Below, in pieces: positions 50,438-59,215 of a DNA stretch of 64,000 bases. Made by a program: the position numbers and the translations under genes. The stretch comes from Actinomycetota bacterium (GTDB lineage Bacteria; Actinomycetota; Actinomycetes; Actinomycetales; Microbacteriaceae). The DNA is taken from the NCBI GenBank assembly GCA_020160915.1, contig JAIUPK010000003.1:62001-126000 (forward strand). Reading direction: 5' to 3'. Under the pieces are notes generated by a model. That model saw only the letters and a program-made list of their open reading frames with translations, was not told where the DNA came from and did not search any database. Position 1 is the stretch's first letter; each line of letters starts with the position of its first letter.

Positions 50438-51877
50438 ATGCCCGACCTGTCCCCCGCACTCGCCTCGCTGGCCGACGCCGCGTCCGCGATCGCGCGAGCG
50501 GCGTCGGGTGCTGCGGCGACGGCATCGGATGACTCGCTGCTCGCGTTCCAGCGGCAGGTTGCGGCATCCGCCCGACTGCTCGAACAGGCGGCGGCGACCT
50601 TCGCGGCCGAGATCGCGTTCCGCTCGCGGCGCGAGCTCGGCTACGACGGGCTGGCTCAGCGGCGCGGAGTGCGCACGCCGGAGGCTCTCGTGCAGCAGGT
50701 CACGGGTGCGAGTTCGCAGTCCGCGCGACGCCTCGTGAGGGTGGGCACTCTGGTCGCCGACCTCACGGCTCACGACGCTGGCGGCAGCGCCCTTGCCGAG
50801 CCGTGGCTCGAGCCGGTGCTGCGTCGGGTGACGGCCGGGGAGGTGTCGGCCGAGGCCCTGGAGGCGATCCGCTCCGGGCTGGGCGCGCCAAACGATTCGA
50901 TCGGGCTGGATGCCCTCACCGAAGCCGCGCGCTCCCTCGCCCACGAGGCGACCGCCGTCTCGCTTGAGACTCTCGCCGCGCACGCGCGGGAGCTGCGCGA
51001 CCAGCTGGACGTTGCGAGTGTCGCCGAGCGCGAACAACAGCGGCGGGCGGCCCGCTCCCTTCGCCTCTTCCCGCAGCTCGACGGCATGACCCGCATGGTC
51101 GGCCTGCTCGATCCGGAATCGGCGGCGGTCATCACCTCAGCGATCGATGCCGTCACGTCGCCACGGCGCGGCGGGCCGCGCTTCGTCGACCCCGAAGAAG
51201 CGGCTCGGGCAGCAGCGCTGGTCGACGACTCGCGCACGACCGAACAGGTCGCACTGGATGCTCTGGTCGAGTTCGTGGATGTCGCCGCGCGAACCCGCGG
51301 CAGCAAGCTTCTGGGCGTCCGTCGGGCAGATGTGCGAGTGATTGTCACCCAGCACGACTTGGATCGTCGCACCGGTGCCGGCTTCCTCGACGGACAGACG
51401 GCCGCCGTGTCCATCGACACCGTCGAGCGCCACGCGTGCGACGGCGGCTACCTCCCAATCCTCTTCGACCGGGATGGCACGGCCCTCAACCTCGGCCGCA
51501 CGCAACGTCTGCACGACGCACGCCAACGGGTGGTGATCGCCACACGAGACGGGGGATGCATCGCAGCCGACTGTGACCGCCCCGCAAGCTGGTGCGAAGT
51601 TCACCACATCGTGGAGTTCGGCAAGGGTGGCGAGACATCCGTCGATGACGGGGTTCTGCTCTGCCGACACCATCACATGCTCGTGCACAACAATGGCTGG
51701 CGAATCACTCGCCTCGATCACGACTACTGGATGATCCCGCCACCCGATATCGGAGAGCCGATGATCCTGCGCACGAAGAGCCCCGCAATGAGACGGATGC
51801 TCGGGGTGCAGCAGCGCGAACCCGCGCTCGGTGTGCAGCAGCGCCAATCCGCGCTCGCGGTGGGCGGTCGGCGCTGA
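50438..51877 (+). CDS. DUF222-HNH nuclease-like protein (13E12 family)
   Basis: 479 residues. A long helical DUF222 region (about 30-330) is followed by an HNH motif: CIAADCDRPASWCEVHHIVEFGKGGETSVDDGVLLCRHHHMLVHNNGWRI, with the metal-binding Cys/His set and catalytic HH. Related mycobacterial 13E12-repeat genes are multicopy and several are LexA-controlled; this one has an SOS box 20 bases upstream. The C terminus ends in two 9-residue repeats (LGVQQREPA, LGVQQRQSA). Nuclease activity is predicted, target unknown. Confidence 0.92.
   Translation: MPDLSPALASLADAASAIARAASGAAATASDDSLLAFQRQVAASARLLEQAAATFAAEIAFRSRRELGYDGLAQRRGVRTPEALVQQVTGASSQSARRLVRVGTLVADLTAHDAGGSALAEPWLEPVLRRVTAGEVSAEALEAIRSGLGAPNDSIGLDALTEAARSLAHEATAVSLETLAAHARELRDQLDVASVAEREQQRRAARSLRLFPQLDGMTRMVGLLDPESAAVITSAIDAVTSPRRGGPRFVDPEEAARAAALVDDSRTTEQVALDALVEFVDVAARTRGSKLLGVRRADVRVIVTQHDLDRRTGAGFLDGQTAAVSIDTVERHACDGGYLPILFDRDGTALNLGRTQRLHDARQRVVIATRDGGCIAADCDRPASWCEVHHIVEFGKGGETSVDDGVLLCRHHHMLVHNNGWRITRLDHDYWMIPPPDIGEPMILRTKSPAMRRMLGVQQREPALGVQQRQSALAVGGRR
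51800..51853. repeat. 27-base tandem duplication at the HNH gene 3' end
   Basis: Two 27-base copies (51800-51826 and 51827-51853) with three differences, starting CTCGGGGTGCAGCAGCGCG, in frame. A third copy begins (CTCGCGGTGGG) before the stop. Confidence 0.85.
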
Positions 51878-51967
51878 ACTGGCTCCCGCGGCGAAACCCG
51901 ACTAGCCCGAGCTGACCCGCACGACACGAGCTGACCAGTACCGACCGGAGCAGACCGTTCCGAGCTA

Positions 51968-52023
51968 GAGCTGGCTAGTCGCGGCGAGAGCTGATTAGTC
52001 GCGGGAGAGCTGGCTAGTCGCGG
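51968..52023. repeat. three-copy tandem repeat across the coaD stop codon
   Basis: GAGCTGGCTAGTCGCGG at 51968, a one-base variant (GATTAG) at 51988, and again at 52007; period 19-20. The copy at 52007 contains the coaD stop codon and the Arg-Asp codons before it, so the other two look like amplified copies of the gene end. Looser GAGCTGACC-like copies precede them from about 51908. Confidence 0.85.
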
Positions 52024-52502
52024 GGAGACTGCAAGTACCGAGCGACCGCCGGGGTGACATACGGCGCGACATCCCCTCCGAGGGCCGCGACCTGGCGCAC
52101 CAGAGAACTGGACACGTGAGCGTGGGCTGGATCGGGCAGCAGGAACACCGTCTCGACACCGGCGAGGTCGCGATTGACGATCGCCATCGGCGTCTCGTAC
52201 GCGACATCGATCTGCGAACGGATGCCCTTCACCAGGGCAATGGCACCGACGTCGGTGCAGTAGTCAACGAGGAGCCCAACACTCCAGCTGGTGACGAGGA
52301 TCGACGCCGGCAGACCCGCCTCACGAATCGACTCCTGAATGAGCGAGACCCGCTGAGCGATCGGCAACAACGCGGTCTTGCCCGGGTTGTGCACGACGAC
52401 GACGTGCAACTCGTCGAACAGTCCGGCCGCCCGTTCGATCACGTCCAGATGCCCGAGGGTGACGGGGTCGAACGACCCAGGAACAACGGCGATCCTGCTC
52501 AT
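52014..52502 (-). CDS. coaD: phosphopantetheine adenylyltransferase
   Basis: Fourth step of coenzyme A synthesis: 4'-phosphopantetheine + ATP to dephospho-CoA. 162 residues beginning [25 protein letters not shown], with the T/HxGH nucleotidyltransferase motif (TLGH), then [24 protein letters not shown] and the C-terminal [16 protein letters not shown]. In many actinobacteria coaD is followed closely by yceD-rpmF-rnc; here they are 35 kb apart. Confidence 0.96.
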   Translation of the reverse strand: MSRIAVVPGSFDPVTLGHLDVIERAAGLFDELHVVVVHNPGKTALLPIAQRVSLIQESIREAGLPASILVTSWSVGLLVDYCTDVGAIALVKGIRSQIDVAYETPMAIVNRDLAGVETVFLLPDPAHAHVSSSLVRQVAALGGDVAPYVTPAVARYLQSPRD

Positions 52503-52560
52503 GGGTCAAGACTATCCGTCGCACGTTACGGTTCCGTGACATGACGCTGGATGAACCCAC

Positions 52561-54861
52561 CTAACTCTTGGCGAGGAACGCCTCCGCGGCCTCATCCAGC
52601 CGCCGGGCCAGCGCCTCACGCAGTGCCGGATGCGCACCGAGCTCCGGGTCCTCTGCCAGCACCGTCGCGGCGAGCTCGCGCGCCTCGGAGATCAGGTCAC
52701 CGTCCCTCGCAACCCGCAACAGCCGCAGACTCGAGCGACCGCCCGACTGCACGCTACCCAGCACGTCACCCTCCTGACGGAGCTCCAGATCGCGATTGGC
52801 CAGTTCGAAACCATCGAGCGTGGATGCCACGGCCTCAACCCGCTCGCGTGCGAGCGTGCCCTCCTCCGCCCCCGTTACGAAGAGGCACACACCGGGCACG
52901 GACCCGCGTCCCACCCGTCCACGCAGCTGGTGCAACTGCGACACCCCGAACCGGTCGGCGTCGAGAATCACCATCGCAGACGCGTTGGGCACGTCGACAC
53001 CCACCTCGATGACGGTGGTCGCCACCAGCACGTCGATCTCTCCGGCCGCGAAGGCGCGCATCAGGGCGTCCTTCTCGTCGCTGGGTAGTCGGCCGTGGAG
53101 AGCCTCGATGCGCCGACCGGCGAGGACGGGGTTGGCACGCAGGGTTGCGAGGGTTTCGGTGACGCTGGCGATGGACCGGGATGTCGCGGCGGAGGTCTCG
53201 ACGAGCTCGACCAGCGGGTTGCGGGATGCGCCGACCGAGGCCTCGGCAGGCTCGACCAGCGGGCTGCGGGATGCCGCGGCGGAAGTCTCGGCGCGCCCGG
53301 CCGGCGACTTGCGCGATCGTGCAGCAGACGGCCCGACGGGCTCGACCGGCGACTCGCCCTGCTCGACGTGCGACGAGTCGATTGCCGGACACACCACGAA
53401 GGCCTGACGGCCCTGGGCGAGTTCTTCGGCGACGCGCTGCCAGACCCGCGTCATCCAGCCCGGCTTCTCGGCGAGCGGCACGACGTGGCTGGAGATCGGC
53501 GAACGTCCGGCGGGCAGCTCCGCGATCGAGGAGATGTCGAGGTCACCGAACACCGTCATCGCGACAGTGCGCGGGATGGGCGTCGCCGTCAGCACCAGCA
53601 CGTGCGGCGGCTGCGCGCCTTTCAAGCGAAGCGCCTCGCGCTGGTCGACACCGAAGCGGTGTTGTTCGTCGACGACGACGAGTCCGAGATCGAAGAACTC
53701 GACGTTGTCGCTGAGCAGGGCGTGGGTGCCGACGACGATCCGCGCCGAACCCGACACGCTGGCCAGTAGGGCCTTGCGACGCTCGGCCACCGGCAGCTGG
53801 CCGGTCAGCAGTGTGGGGCGCAAACGGGCAGACAGGTCGGGTCCGAGCGTGCGCACGATCGAGCGCAGGTGCTGGTGCGCGAGCACCTCGGTCGGTGCGA
53901 GCAGCGCCGACTGGCCGCCGGACTCAGCAACCGCGAGCATCGCCCGCAGCGCCACGAGAGTCTTGCCCGAACCCACCTCGCCCTGAATGAGGCGGTTCAT
54001 CGGCACGGCCGCCTCGAGGTCGGCGGCGATAGCCTCGCCCACCGCCACCTGGTCTCCGGTCAGGGTGAACGGCAGCGTCTCGTCGAAGCCCGAGAGCAGA
54101 GCCCCCGGCGCCCGCACGGTCGCCGCGACCGAACGCAGTCGCTGGCGCTGCTGCAGCAGCGCGGCCTGCAGCACGAACGCCTCCTGGAAGCGCAGACTCT
54201 CGCGGGCGGTGGCCCAGTCCGCGTCGGTGGCCGGGCGGTGCACGAGTTCGAGGGCGCGTCGAAACGGCATCAGCGCGCGGGCTGAGCGCACGGCATCCGG
54301 AACCGGGTCGTCGATCGGCGGCAGGGTGTCGAGCACGACCGCGATCGACTTCTGCACCTGCCAGCTCGCGACCGTCGAGGCCGCCGGGTAGATCGGGATG
54401 GGCAGCTCGGCCCACGCCTTCGCCGCCGCGGGGTCGGCCCGATCGTCGGTGGCATCGAAGAGTTCGTAGTCGGGATGCGCGAGCTGCAGGGTGCCGCGGT
54501 AGTCGCCGACCTTGCCCGCGAAGATGCCGCGCACGCCCGGCTTCAACTCGTTCGCACGCCATGCCTGGTTGAAGAAGGTGAGCGTGAGGATGCCCTTGCC
54601 ATCGCTGATGCGCACCTCGAGGATCGACCCACGCCGCGCCTGCATCGACCGCGACCGCACCTCGAGCACCTCGGCGACGATCGTCACGTTCTCGTCGATC
54701 GGCAGCTGGGTGAGCGCGGTGAGTTCCCCGCGGCGGGCGTAGCGCCGGGGGTAGTGGCTAAGCAGGTCGCCCACCGTCGTCAGCCCGAACGCCTTGTCGA
54801 ACGCCGCCGCCGTGCGCCCGCCGAGGGCGGCGCTGAGCTTGACGTCGAGCGGGGAGTCCAC
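52561..54861 (-). CDS. recG: ATP-dependent DNA helicase RecG
   Basis: Branched-DNA helicase that remodels stalled forks and recombination intermediates. 766 residues: wedge/OB domain (to about 150), then helicase motifs LIQGEVGSGKTLVALRAM (I), LLAPTEVLAHQH (Ia), VVVDEQHRFGVDQR (II), VLVLTATPIPRT (III), and MVILDADRFGVSQLHQLRGRVGRG (V-VI). Between VCPAIDSS and VTETLATLR there is an extra segment of about 60 residues with three 15-residue repeats (RKSPAGRAETSAAAS, RSPLVEPAEASVGAS, RNPLVELVETSAATS). GTG start 54861. Confidence 0.95.
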   Translation of the reverse strand: MDSPLDVKLSAALGGRTAAAFDKAFGLTTVGDLLSHYPRRYARRGELTALTQLPIDENVTIVAEVLEVRSRSMQARRGSILEVRISDGKGILTLTFFNQAWRANELKPGVRGIFAGKVGDYRGTLQLAHPDYELFDATDDRADPAAAKAWAELPIPIYPAASTVASWQVQKSIAVVLDTLPPIDDPVPDAVRSARALMPFRRALELVHRPATDADWATARESLRFQEAFVLQAALLQQRQRLRSVAATVRAPGALLSGFDETLPFTLTGDQVAVGEAIAADLEAAVPMNRLIQGEVGSGKTLVALRAMLAVAESGGQSALLAPTEVLAHQHLRSIVRTLGPDLSARLRPTLLTGQLPVAERRKALLASVSGSARIVVGTHALLSDNVEFFDLGLVVVDEQHRFGVDQREALRLKGAQPPHVLVLTATPIPRTVAMTVFGDLDISSIAELPAGRSPISSHVVPLAEKPGWMTRVWQRVAEELAQGRQAFVVCPAIDSSHVEQGESPVEPVGPSAARSRKSPAGRAETSAAASRSPLVEPAEASVGASRNPLVELVETSAATSRSIASVTETLATLRANPVLAGRRIEALHGRLPSDEKDALMRAFAAGEIDVLVATTVIEVGVDVPNASAMVILDADRFGVSQLHQLRGRVGRGSVPGVCLFVTGAEEGTLARERVEAVASTLDGFELANRDLELRQEGDVLGSVQSGGRSSLRLLRVARDGDLISEARELAATVLAEDPELGAHPALREALARRLDEAAEAFLAKS
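53192..53326. repeat. three 45-base family B repeats inside recG
   Basis: Copies start at 53192 (GAGGTCTCGACGAGCTCGAC), 53237 (GAGGCCTCGGCAGGCTCGAC) and 53282 (GAAGTCTCGGCGCGCCCGGC), exactly 45 bases apart and in frame. A degenerate fourth stretch with CTCGACC and CTCGACG follows to about 53370. Confidence 0.88.
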
Positions 54862-54903
54862 GCATTCAGGCTAGCCGCCCTCCACGACGCTAGCGTTAGC
54901 TGC

Positions 54904-55488
54904 ATGACGCGCATCATCGCTGGGTTCGCGGGTTCGCTGCGCCTTGCCGTGCCCGGCTCGGGCACCCGCCCCACGAGCGACCGGGTGCGTGAGGCCATCT
55001 TCTCCGCGCTCGAGGCACGAGATGCGATTGCCGGGATGCGCTGCCTCGACCTCTACGCGGGCTCCGGCGCCCTCGGTCTGGAGGCGGCATCCCGCGGGGC
55101 GGCACACGTCACACTCGTCGACACCAAGGTCAGCGTGGCGAAACAGAATGCGGCGCTCATCGCGAAGGGGGCACCGCGCGGTGTGAAGCCGGTGATCGAG
55201 ACGAGCGGCCAAGCGGTGCAGCCGTACCTGGCGGCCGCGCGAACCTTCTGGGATCTCGTATTCATCGACCCGCCCTACGAGCTGAGCTCCGACGAGGTGA
55301 CGCAGAATCTCGAGGCGCTGACGCCGCGGCTCGCCCCCGGCGCGGTGGTGGTGCTGGAGCGCAGCTCGCGCAGCCCCGAGCCGGTGTGGCCGTCGGGTCT
55401 GGTACTCGACCGACGCAAGGACTACGGCGACACCGTGCTGTACTGGCTCGAGCTGGGCGGGCACGAACTGGGCGAGGACATCTCATGA
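54904..55488 (+). CDS. rsmD: 16S rRNA (guanine(966)-N2)-methyltransferase
   Basis: 194 residues from ATG 54904. MTRIIAGFAGSLRLAVPGSGTRPTSDRVREAIFSAL is the RsmD start; LDLYAGSGALGLEAASRGA binds S-adenosylmethionine; DLVFIDPPYEL is the catalytic N-methylase motif (DPPY). It modifies G966 of 16S rRNA in the 30S subunit. Divergent from recG by 42 bases and overlapping the peptidase gene by four bases. Confidence 0.94.
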   Translation: MTRIIAGFAGSLRLAVPGSGTRPTSDRVREAIFSALEARDAIAGMRCLDLYAGSGALGLEAASRGAAHVTLVDTKVSVAKQNAALIAKGAPRGVKPVIETSGQAVQPYLAAARTFWDLVFIDPPYELSSDEVTQNLEALTPRLAPGAVVVLERSSRSPEPVWPSGLVLDRRKDYGDTVLYWLELGGHELGEDIS

Positions 55489-56288
55489 CCGACGCACAAC
55501 CCACCCGCGTGAGCCGCACCCGGCGCGGCCCGAGCCCGATCTTCCTCGGGCTCGTCGCGATCGCACTGGTCTCGGGCGGCGCACTCTTCCTCGGGATCGG
55601 CGCCCCGGGCATCGTGGCGTTCTTCTTCGTGCTCTCCGCGTGGGTCATCACGCTCTGCCTGCACGAGTTCGCCCACGCCCTCGTCGCTTACCGCAACGGT
55701 GACGAATCGGTGGTGCACCGCGGGTACCTCACCCTCGACCCGCTGCGGTACACGCATCCGGTGTTCAGCATCGTGCTGCCGCTCATCTTCGTGCTTCTGG
55801 GCGGCATTGGCCTTCCCGGCGGTGCTGTGTTCGTCGACCATCGCGCCCTTCGCACCCGGGGTGCGCGCAGCAGGGTGTCGGCGGCGGGTCCGCTCACGAA
55901 CTTCGCCATCGCGATTGTGCTTGCGGTTGTCTTGGCGGTCGGTATCGGTGTGGATGCCCCCCGCGGCGTCAACGCCGGGATGCCCCACCTCGACTTCTGG
56001 GCGGCGCTCGCATTCCTGCTGTTCCTGCAGGTGACCGCGACCGTGCTCAACCTGCTGCCCATTCCCGGCCTCGACGGGTTCGGGATCATCGAGCCCTACC
56101 TGCCGTCGACCTGGCTCGCCCGCGTATCGCGAATCGCGCCGTTCGCGATCCTGATCCTGTTCGGGCTGCTGTGGATACCCGTGGTGAACACGGCGTTCTT
56201 CGGCGTCATCCTGGGAATCCTGAGCGTGATGGGCGTTCCGGTGGAACTTGTCGGCACTGGGTACGGGCTGTTCCAGTTCTGGCGCTAG
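55485..56288 (+). CDS. site-2 protease family (M50) membrane protein
   Basis: 267 residues from ATG 55485. Zinc ligands are in WVITLCLHEFAHALVAYRNG (HExxH form HEFAH), with the third ligand in LLPIPGLDGFGIIEPYLP (the usual N-P-x-D-G written here as P-I-P-G-L-D-G). Five or six membrane helices. It cleaves within the membrane; the substrate is unknown. Overlaps rsmD (ATGA), so the two are cotranslated. Confidence 0.9.
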   Translation: MTDAQPTRVSRTRRGPSPIFLGLVAIALVSGGALFLGIGAPGIVAFFFVLSAWVITLCLHEFAHALVAYRNGDESVVHRGYLTLDPLRYTHPVFSIVLPLIFVLLGGIGLPGGAVFVDHRALRTRGARSRVSAAGPLTNFAIAIVLAVVLAVGIGVDAPRGVNAGMPHLDFWAALAFLLFLQVTATVLNLLPIPGLDGFGIIEPYLPSTWLARVSRIAPFAILILFGLLWIPVVNTAFFGVILGILSVMGVPVELVGTGYGLFQFWR

Positions 56289-56349
56289 GCAGGGTCGGGC
56301 TGTAGCTGCGCCTGCGCCTGGGGTCGCGGGTGGCACTAGCGCCCGCAGC

Positions 56350-57381
56350 TCAGTTCGCGCCGCCGTTCCACGCCGTGGCGCCATCGCCGCTCGCGTAGGG
56401 ATCCCAGCCCCCGAGCGCCACGTACGGCTCGCCGTCGACCAGCAGGCCCGAGCCCGCCACGACCTCGCCGATGGCTCGGAAACCCCCGGGCAGTTCGACC
56501 TCGGGCGGGAAGGTCGCGAACAGGGAGTGGTCCTCGCCGCCGGTGAGCGCGAGGTCGGGATTGCCCGGTGGGGTTGCGTCGCCGAGGCCAAGGGCAGCGC
56601 TGCGCAAGTCGATGGCCACGCCACTCGCGGTGGCGACCCGGCGGGCGTCGATCGCGAGCCCGTCGCTGAGGTCGAGCATCGCGGTAGCGCCCGCGAGCGC
56701 GGCGGCACGGCCGTCCGCGATGGGCGGGTGCGGCCTGAGCTGGGCGGCAACGGCGGCGGGATGCTCGGCAGCTAGCCGTGCGGCGGCCGCGGCATCCGGG
56801 TGACCGTCGACGGTACCGCTCGCGAACAGCAGGTGCAGTCCCTCTGCCGCGAGCCCCAGCGGGCCGGACACCGCCACGATGTCGCCGGGCCGGGCACCGG
56901 AGCGCAGCACGGGAGCCCGCGATTCCAGGTCGCCGAACGCGGTCACCGCGATCGTCAGCGTCGGCGAGACGGAGAGGTCGCCGCCCACGACCCCGCATCC
57001 GGGTGCCATCACCGCGCAGCCCTCGCGCAGGCCGTCGGCGAACTGCTCCATGAACTGCACCGGGGTGTCAGCCGGTGCCGCAAGCGCGACCACGAGGGCT
57101 GTGGGCACCGCGCCCATGGCGGCCACGTCGGCGAGGTTGGAGGCTGCCGCCTTCCAACCGAGGTCGCGAGGGCTCGACCAGGCGAGTCGGAAGTCGGGCC
57201 CGTGGATCATCATGTCGGTGGTCACCACGTAGCGCCCGTCGGGTGCGGCGACGACGGCAGCGTCATCCCCCGGGCCTAGCAGCTGGGACGCCGCGGCGGG
57301 CAGCCGCGGGAAGATGCGCGTCAGTACGCCCGACTCGCCGACCGAGCCGAGGGTCTCGGGGGCGTTCTCGGCGGGACTCAT
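56350..57381 (-). CDS. thiL: thiamine-monophosphate kinase
   Basis: 343 residues from ATG 57381. It phosphorylates thiamine monophosphate to the active diphosphate. LLGPGDDAAVV (near residue 37), VVTTDMMIHGPDFRL, NLADVAAMGAVPTALVVALAAP, GGDLSVSPTLTIAVTAFG and MLDLSDGLAIDARRVA are the ThiL/PurM-fold metal and nucleotide motifs. Converges with the M50 gene and is divergent from the DUF3515 gene. Confidence 0.93.
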   Translation of the reverse strand: MSPAENAPETLGSVGESGVLTRIFPRLPAAASQLLGPGDDAAVVAAPDGRYVVTTDMMIHGPDFRLAWSSPRDLGWKAAASNLADVAAMGAVPTALVVALAAPADTPVQFMEQFADGLREGCAVMAPGCGVVGGDLSVSPTLTIAVTAFGDLESRAPVLRSGARPGDIVAVSGPLGLAAEGLHLLFASGTVDGHPDAAAAARLAAEHPAAVAAQLRPHPPIADGRAAALAGATAMLDLSDGLAIDARRVATASGVAIDLRSAALGLGDATPPGNPDLALTGGEDHSLFATFPPEVELPGGFRAIGEVVAGSGLLVDGEPYVALGGWDPYASGDGATAWNGGAN

Positions 57382-57478
57382 GAATTCACCGTAGCGCGGC
57401 GAGTGATGCGCGTGCGTCGACGCCCGGGCTCGACGGGCTCGAAGGTGGGCTACAGCCGGCGCCGGTAGCCTGTACTTG

Positions 57479-57937
57479 ATGAAACTCCTGGCCGTACTGC
57501 CGCTCACCGCCGTCGTGCTGTCCCTCGCGGCGTGCGCGCCCACGGTCGCCCTCCAGCCGGCGGATGACGCGGCGAGCCCACTGTGCGCCGCAGTGCAGGT
57601 GCGCCTGCCCGACACCGTCTCGCAGCTACCGAAGCGGGTTACCAACGCCCAGTCGACCGCCGCGTGGGGCGACCCCACGAGCGTGATCCTCCGGTGCGGG
57701 GTTCCCGTGCCAGCACCCACGTCGGAACTGCCCTGCGTGACTGTCGAGGGCATCGACTGGCTGCGTGATGACAGCGACGACCCCAACTTCGTGTTCACGA
57801 CCTACGGTCGGGAGCCGGCCGTAGAGGTGATCATCAACGGTACGGCGGCCTCAGGGCTCGAGGCGCTTACCGACCTTTCGTCAGCGGTGGGCCAGTTGCC
57901 GTCGACCGGTGGACGGTGCATCGCGCCCGGGTCGTAG
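57479..57937 (+). CDS. DUF3515 lipoprotein
   Basis: 152 residues from ATG 57479. Signal MKLLAVLPLTAVVLSLAAC with lipobox LAAC (Cys19). AAWGDPTSVILRCGVP, CVTVEGIDWLRDD and VFTTYGREPAVEVIIN are DUF3515 marks. The gene normally sits between thiL and ddl in actinobacteria, as here. Role unknown, possibly cell-envelope related. Family B/A mixed repeat follows 12 bases after the stop. Confidence 0.88.
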   Translation: MKLLAVLPLTAVVLSLAACAPTVALQPADDAASPLCAAVQVRLPDTVSQLPKRVTNAQSTAAWGDPTSVILRCGVPVPAPTSELPCVTVEGIDWLRDDSDDPNFVFTTYGREPAVEVIINGTAASGLEALTDLSSAVGQLPSTGGRCIAPGS

Positions 57938-57948
57938 GTTCGGGCGCC

Positions 57949-57998
57949 GGTCTCGACGAGCTCGACCACCGGGCGCGGCAGCGCCGCTACTCAACCAC
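57949..57998. repeat. mixed family B/family A repeat at a gene 3' end
   Basis: GGTCTCGACGAGCTCGACC (57949-57967) runs into a family A half: hairpin GGCGC-GGCA-GCGCC then GCTACTCAACC (57986-57996 region). Minus-strand GGTTGAGTAG provides the last Val-Glu codons and stop of the Thr-Pro-rich surface protein gene. Confidence 0.82.
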
Positions 57999-59204
57999 CC
58001 GTCGCCGACGCACGATCAGCGTGATGGCGACGGCAGCCGCGGCGATCACGAGGAGGACCAGCGCGATGACGAGCCAGTTCACGCCCGACGCCGCGGGTGT
58101 CGGGTCCGGTTCCGCCGTCGGGGTGAGCCTGACGGTGAGATTGTCGACGGTCTTGCCCTCGTAGTTGTAGACGAAGCCATCCGACGCCTTCTGCTCATAG
58201 CCTGCCGGAAGCTGAGTGACGACGACTCTGAGGTCGCCCGTGGCCGTGACATTGTCAAAGACGAAGGCACCGTCCTTGGCGATCGTCGACTGGATGTCTT
58301 TGCCGGTCTGCGTGAGCGTGAGCGTGCCGCCAAAGAGCAGGCCGTCCTCCCGGTCATCGGTGAGCACCACCGTGCCGCCGATCGAGTTGCCGGAGACGAC
58401 CGGCTTCGCAACGAGGAAGAGGTTCTCTCCCTGGACGTTCTGCCCTGCGGTCAGGGTGACTGGTCGCTCATCGGTCGAGAATTCGGGTGCGACCGCCTGG
58501 ATGACAGCAGCACCAACCGGCACGGCGCTGAGCGTGTAATTGCCCGCGGTGTCGGCATTCACCGGGCCGTAGCCCTTGCCTCCGACGGTGGCGGTGACCG
58601 TCGCGCCCGCGATCGGAGTCTTGGTGCCTGCGATGAACACGGTGCCACTCACGCTGACCGTCGCAACCGGTGTCGGAGTGGGGGTTGGCGTCGGAGTGGG
58701 CGTCGGTGTCGGAGTGGGGGTCGGCGTAGGCGTAGGGGTGGGCGTCGGGCCGGTGCCCGTGTAGATGCCCAGCACGTACGGCGCTCCGGTGGGCGGGTTG
58801 ACCCAGTTCGCCTGATCGAGCTCCGTGATTACCTTGAGCGGGTCAGCCGACCAGAAGTAGTCATTGATCGGGCTCCCGGCCGCAGCACTGAAGGTGTACG
58901 ACTCGCCGTCTGCGACCGTGACATCGATCTCGAAACGCCCGTCGGCATCGGTCTTCAACGTGGTGAGGGGGCGCTGGCTGTCTCCGTCGTCGACGTAGAC
59001 CGTCACATCCACCTTGGGCATACCGACGTCGCCGGGCAGTCCTCCGACGGAGACGCGTTCGGTCACCCGCCCCTGAAAGGTTACGTCGCCGTCAACCGGG
59101 TCGAGGTCCGCTGCGAAGCTCGGGGCAACGAACGACCCGAAAGCAAGAGCCGCAACAGCGACAGCGGCCAGACCGATCCGACGTAGCGGAGTGTGAACCT
59201 TCAT
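57987..59204 (-). CDS. secreted, membrane-anchored protein with Thr-Pro linker
   Basis: 405 residues from ATG 59204 (AGAGGA upstream). A Sec signal ends near FVAPSFAAD. An N-terminal beta domain (VDVTVYVDDGDSQRPLTTLKTDADGRFEIDVTV) precedes about 12 Thr-Pro repeats (linker near residues 145-172), then a carboxypeptidase-regulatory-like domain (VSVSGTVFIAGTKTPIAGATVTATVGG) and another beta domain. One membrane helix (VNWLVIALVLLVIAAAAVAITLIV) and a basic end RRRRVVE anchor it. Probably a surface adhesin-like protein. It sits between ddl and DUF3515, which are often adjacent. Confidence 0.83.
   Translation of the reverse strand: MKVHTPLRRIGLAAVAVAALAFGSFVAPSFAADLDPVDGDVTFQGRVTERVSVGGLPGDVGMPKVDVTVYVDDGDSQRPLTTLKTDADGRFEIDVTVADGESYTFSAAAGSPINDYFWSADPLKVITELDQANWVNPPTGAPYVLGIYTGTGPTPTPTPTPTPTPTPTPTPTPTPTPTPVATVSVSGTVFIAGTKTPIAGATVTATVGGKGYGPVNADTAGNYTLSAVPVGAAVIQAVAPEFSTDERPVTLTAGQNVQGENLFLVAKPVVSGNSIGGTVVLTDDREDGLLFGGTLTLTQTGKDIQSTIAKDGAFVFDNVTATGDLRVVVTQLPAGYEQKASDGFVYNYEGKTVDNLTVRLTPTAEPDPTPAASGVNWLVIALVLLVIAAAAVAITLIVRRRRVVE
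58669..58750. repeat. hexamer microsatellite encoding Thr-Pro repeats
   Basis: About 13 imperfect GTCGGN/GTGGGN hexamers in frame on the minus strand, giving alternating Thr-Pro. Prone to length change by slippage in six-base steps, which would keep frame. Confidence 0.85.
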
Positions 59205-59215
59205 GACGAATCCTC

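Noticed and set aside
50148-50567. Extension of the SGNH-GAF protein to an ATG at 50567
   Set aside because: It would translate the tandem repeat and the LexA region into RGEERPEWSAERSG-type low-complexity sequence. GTG 50147 has a strong ribosome site.
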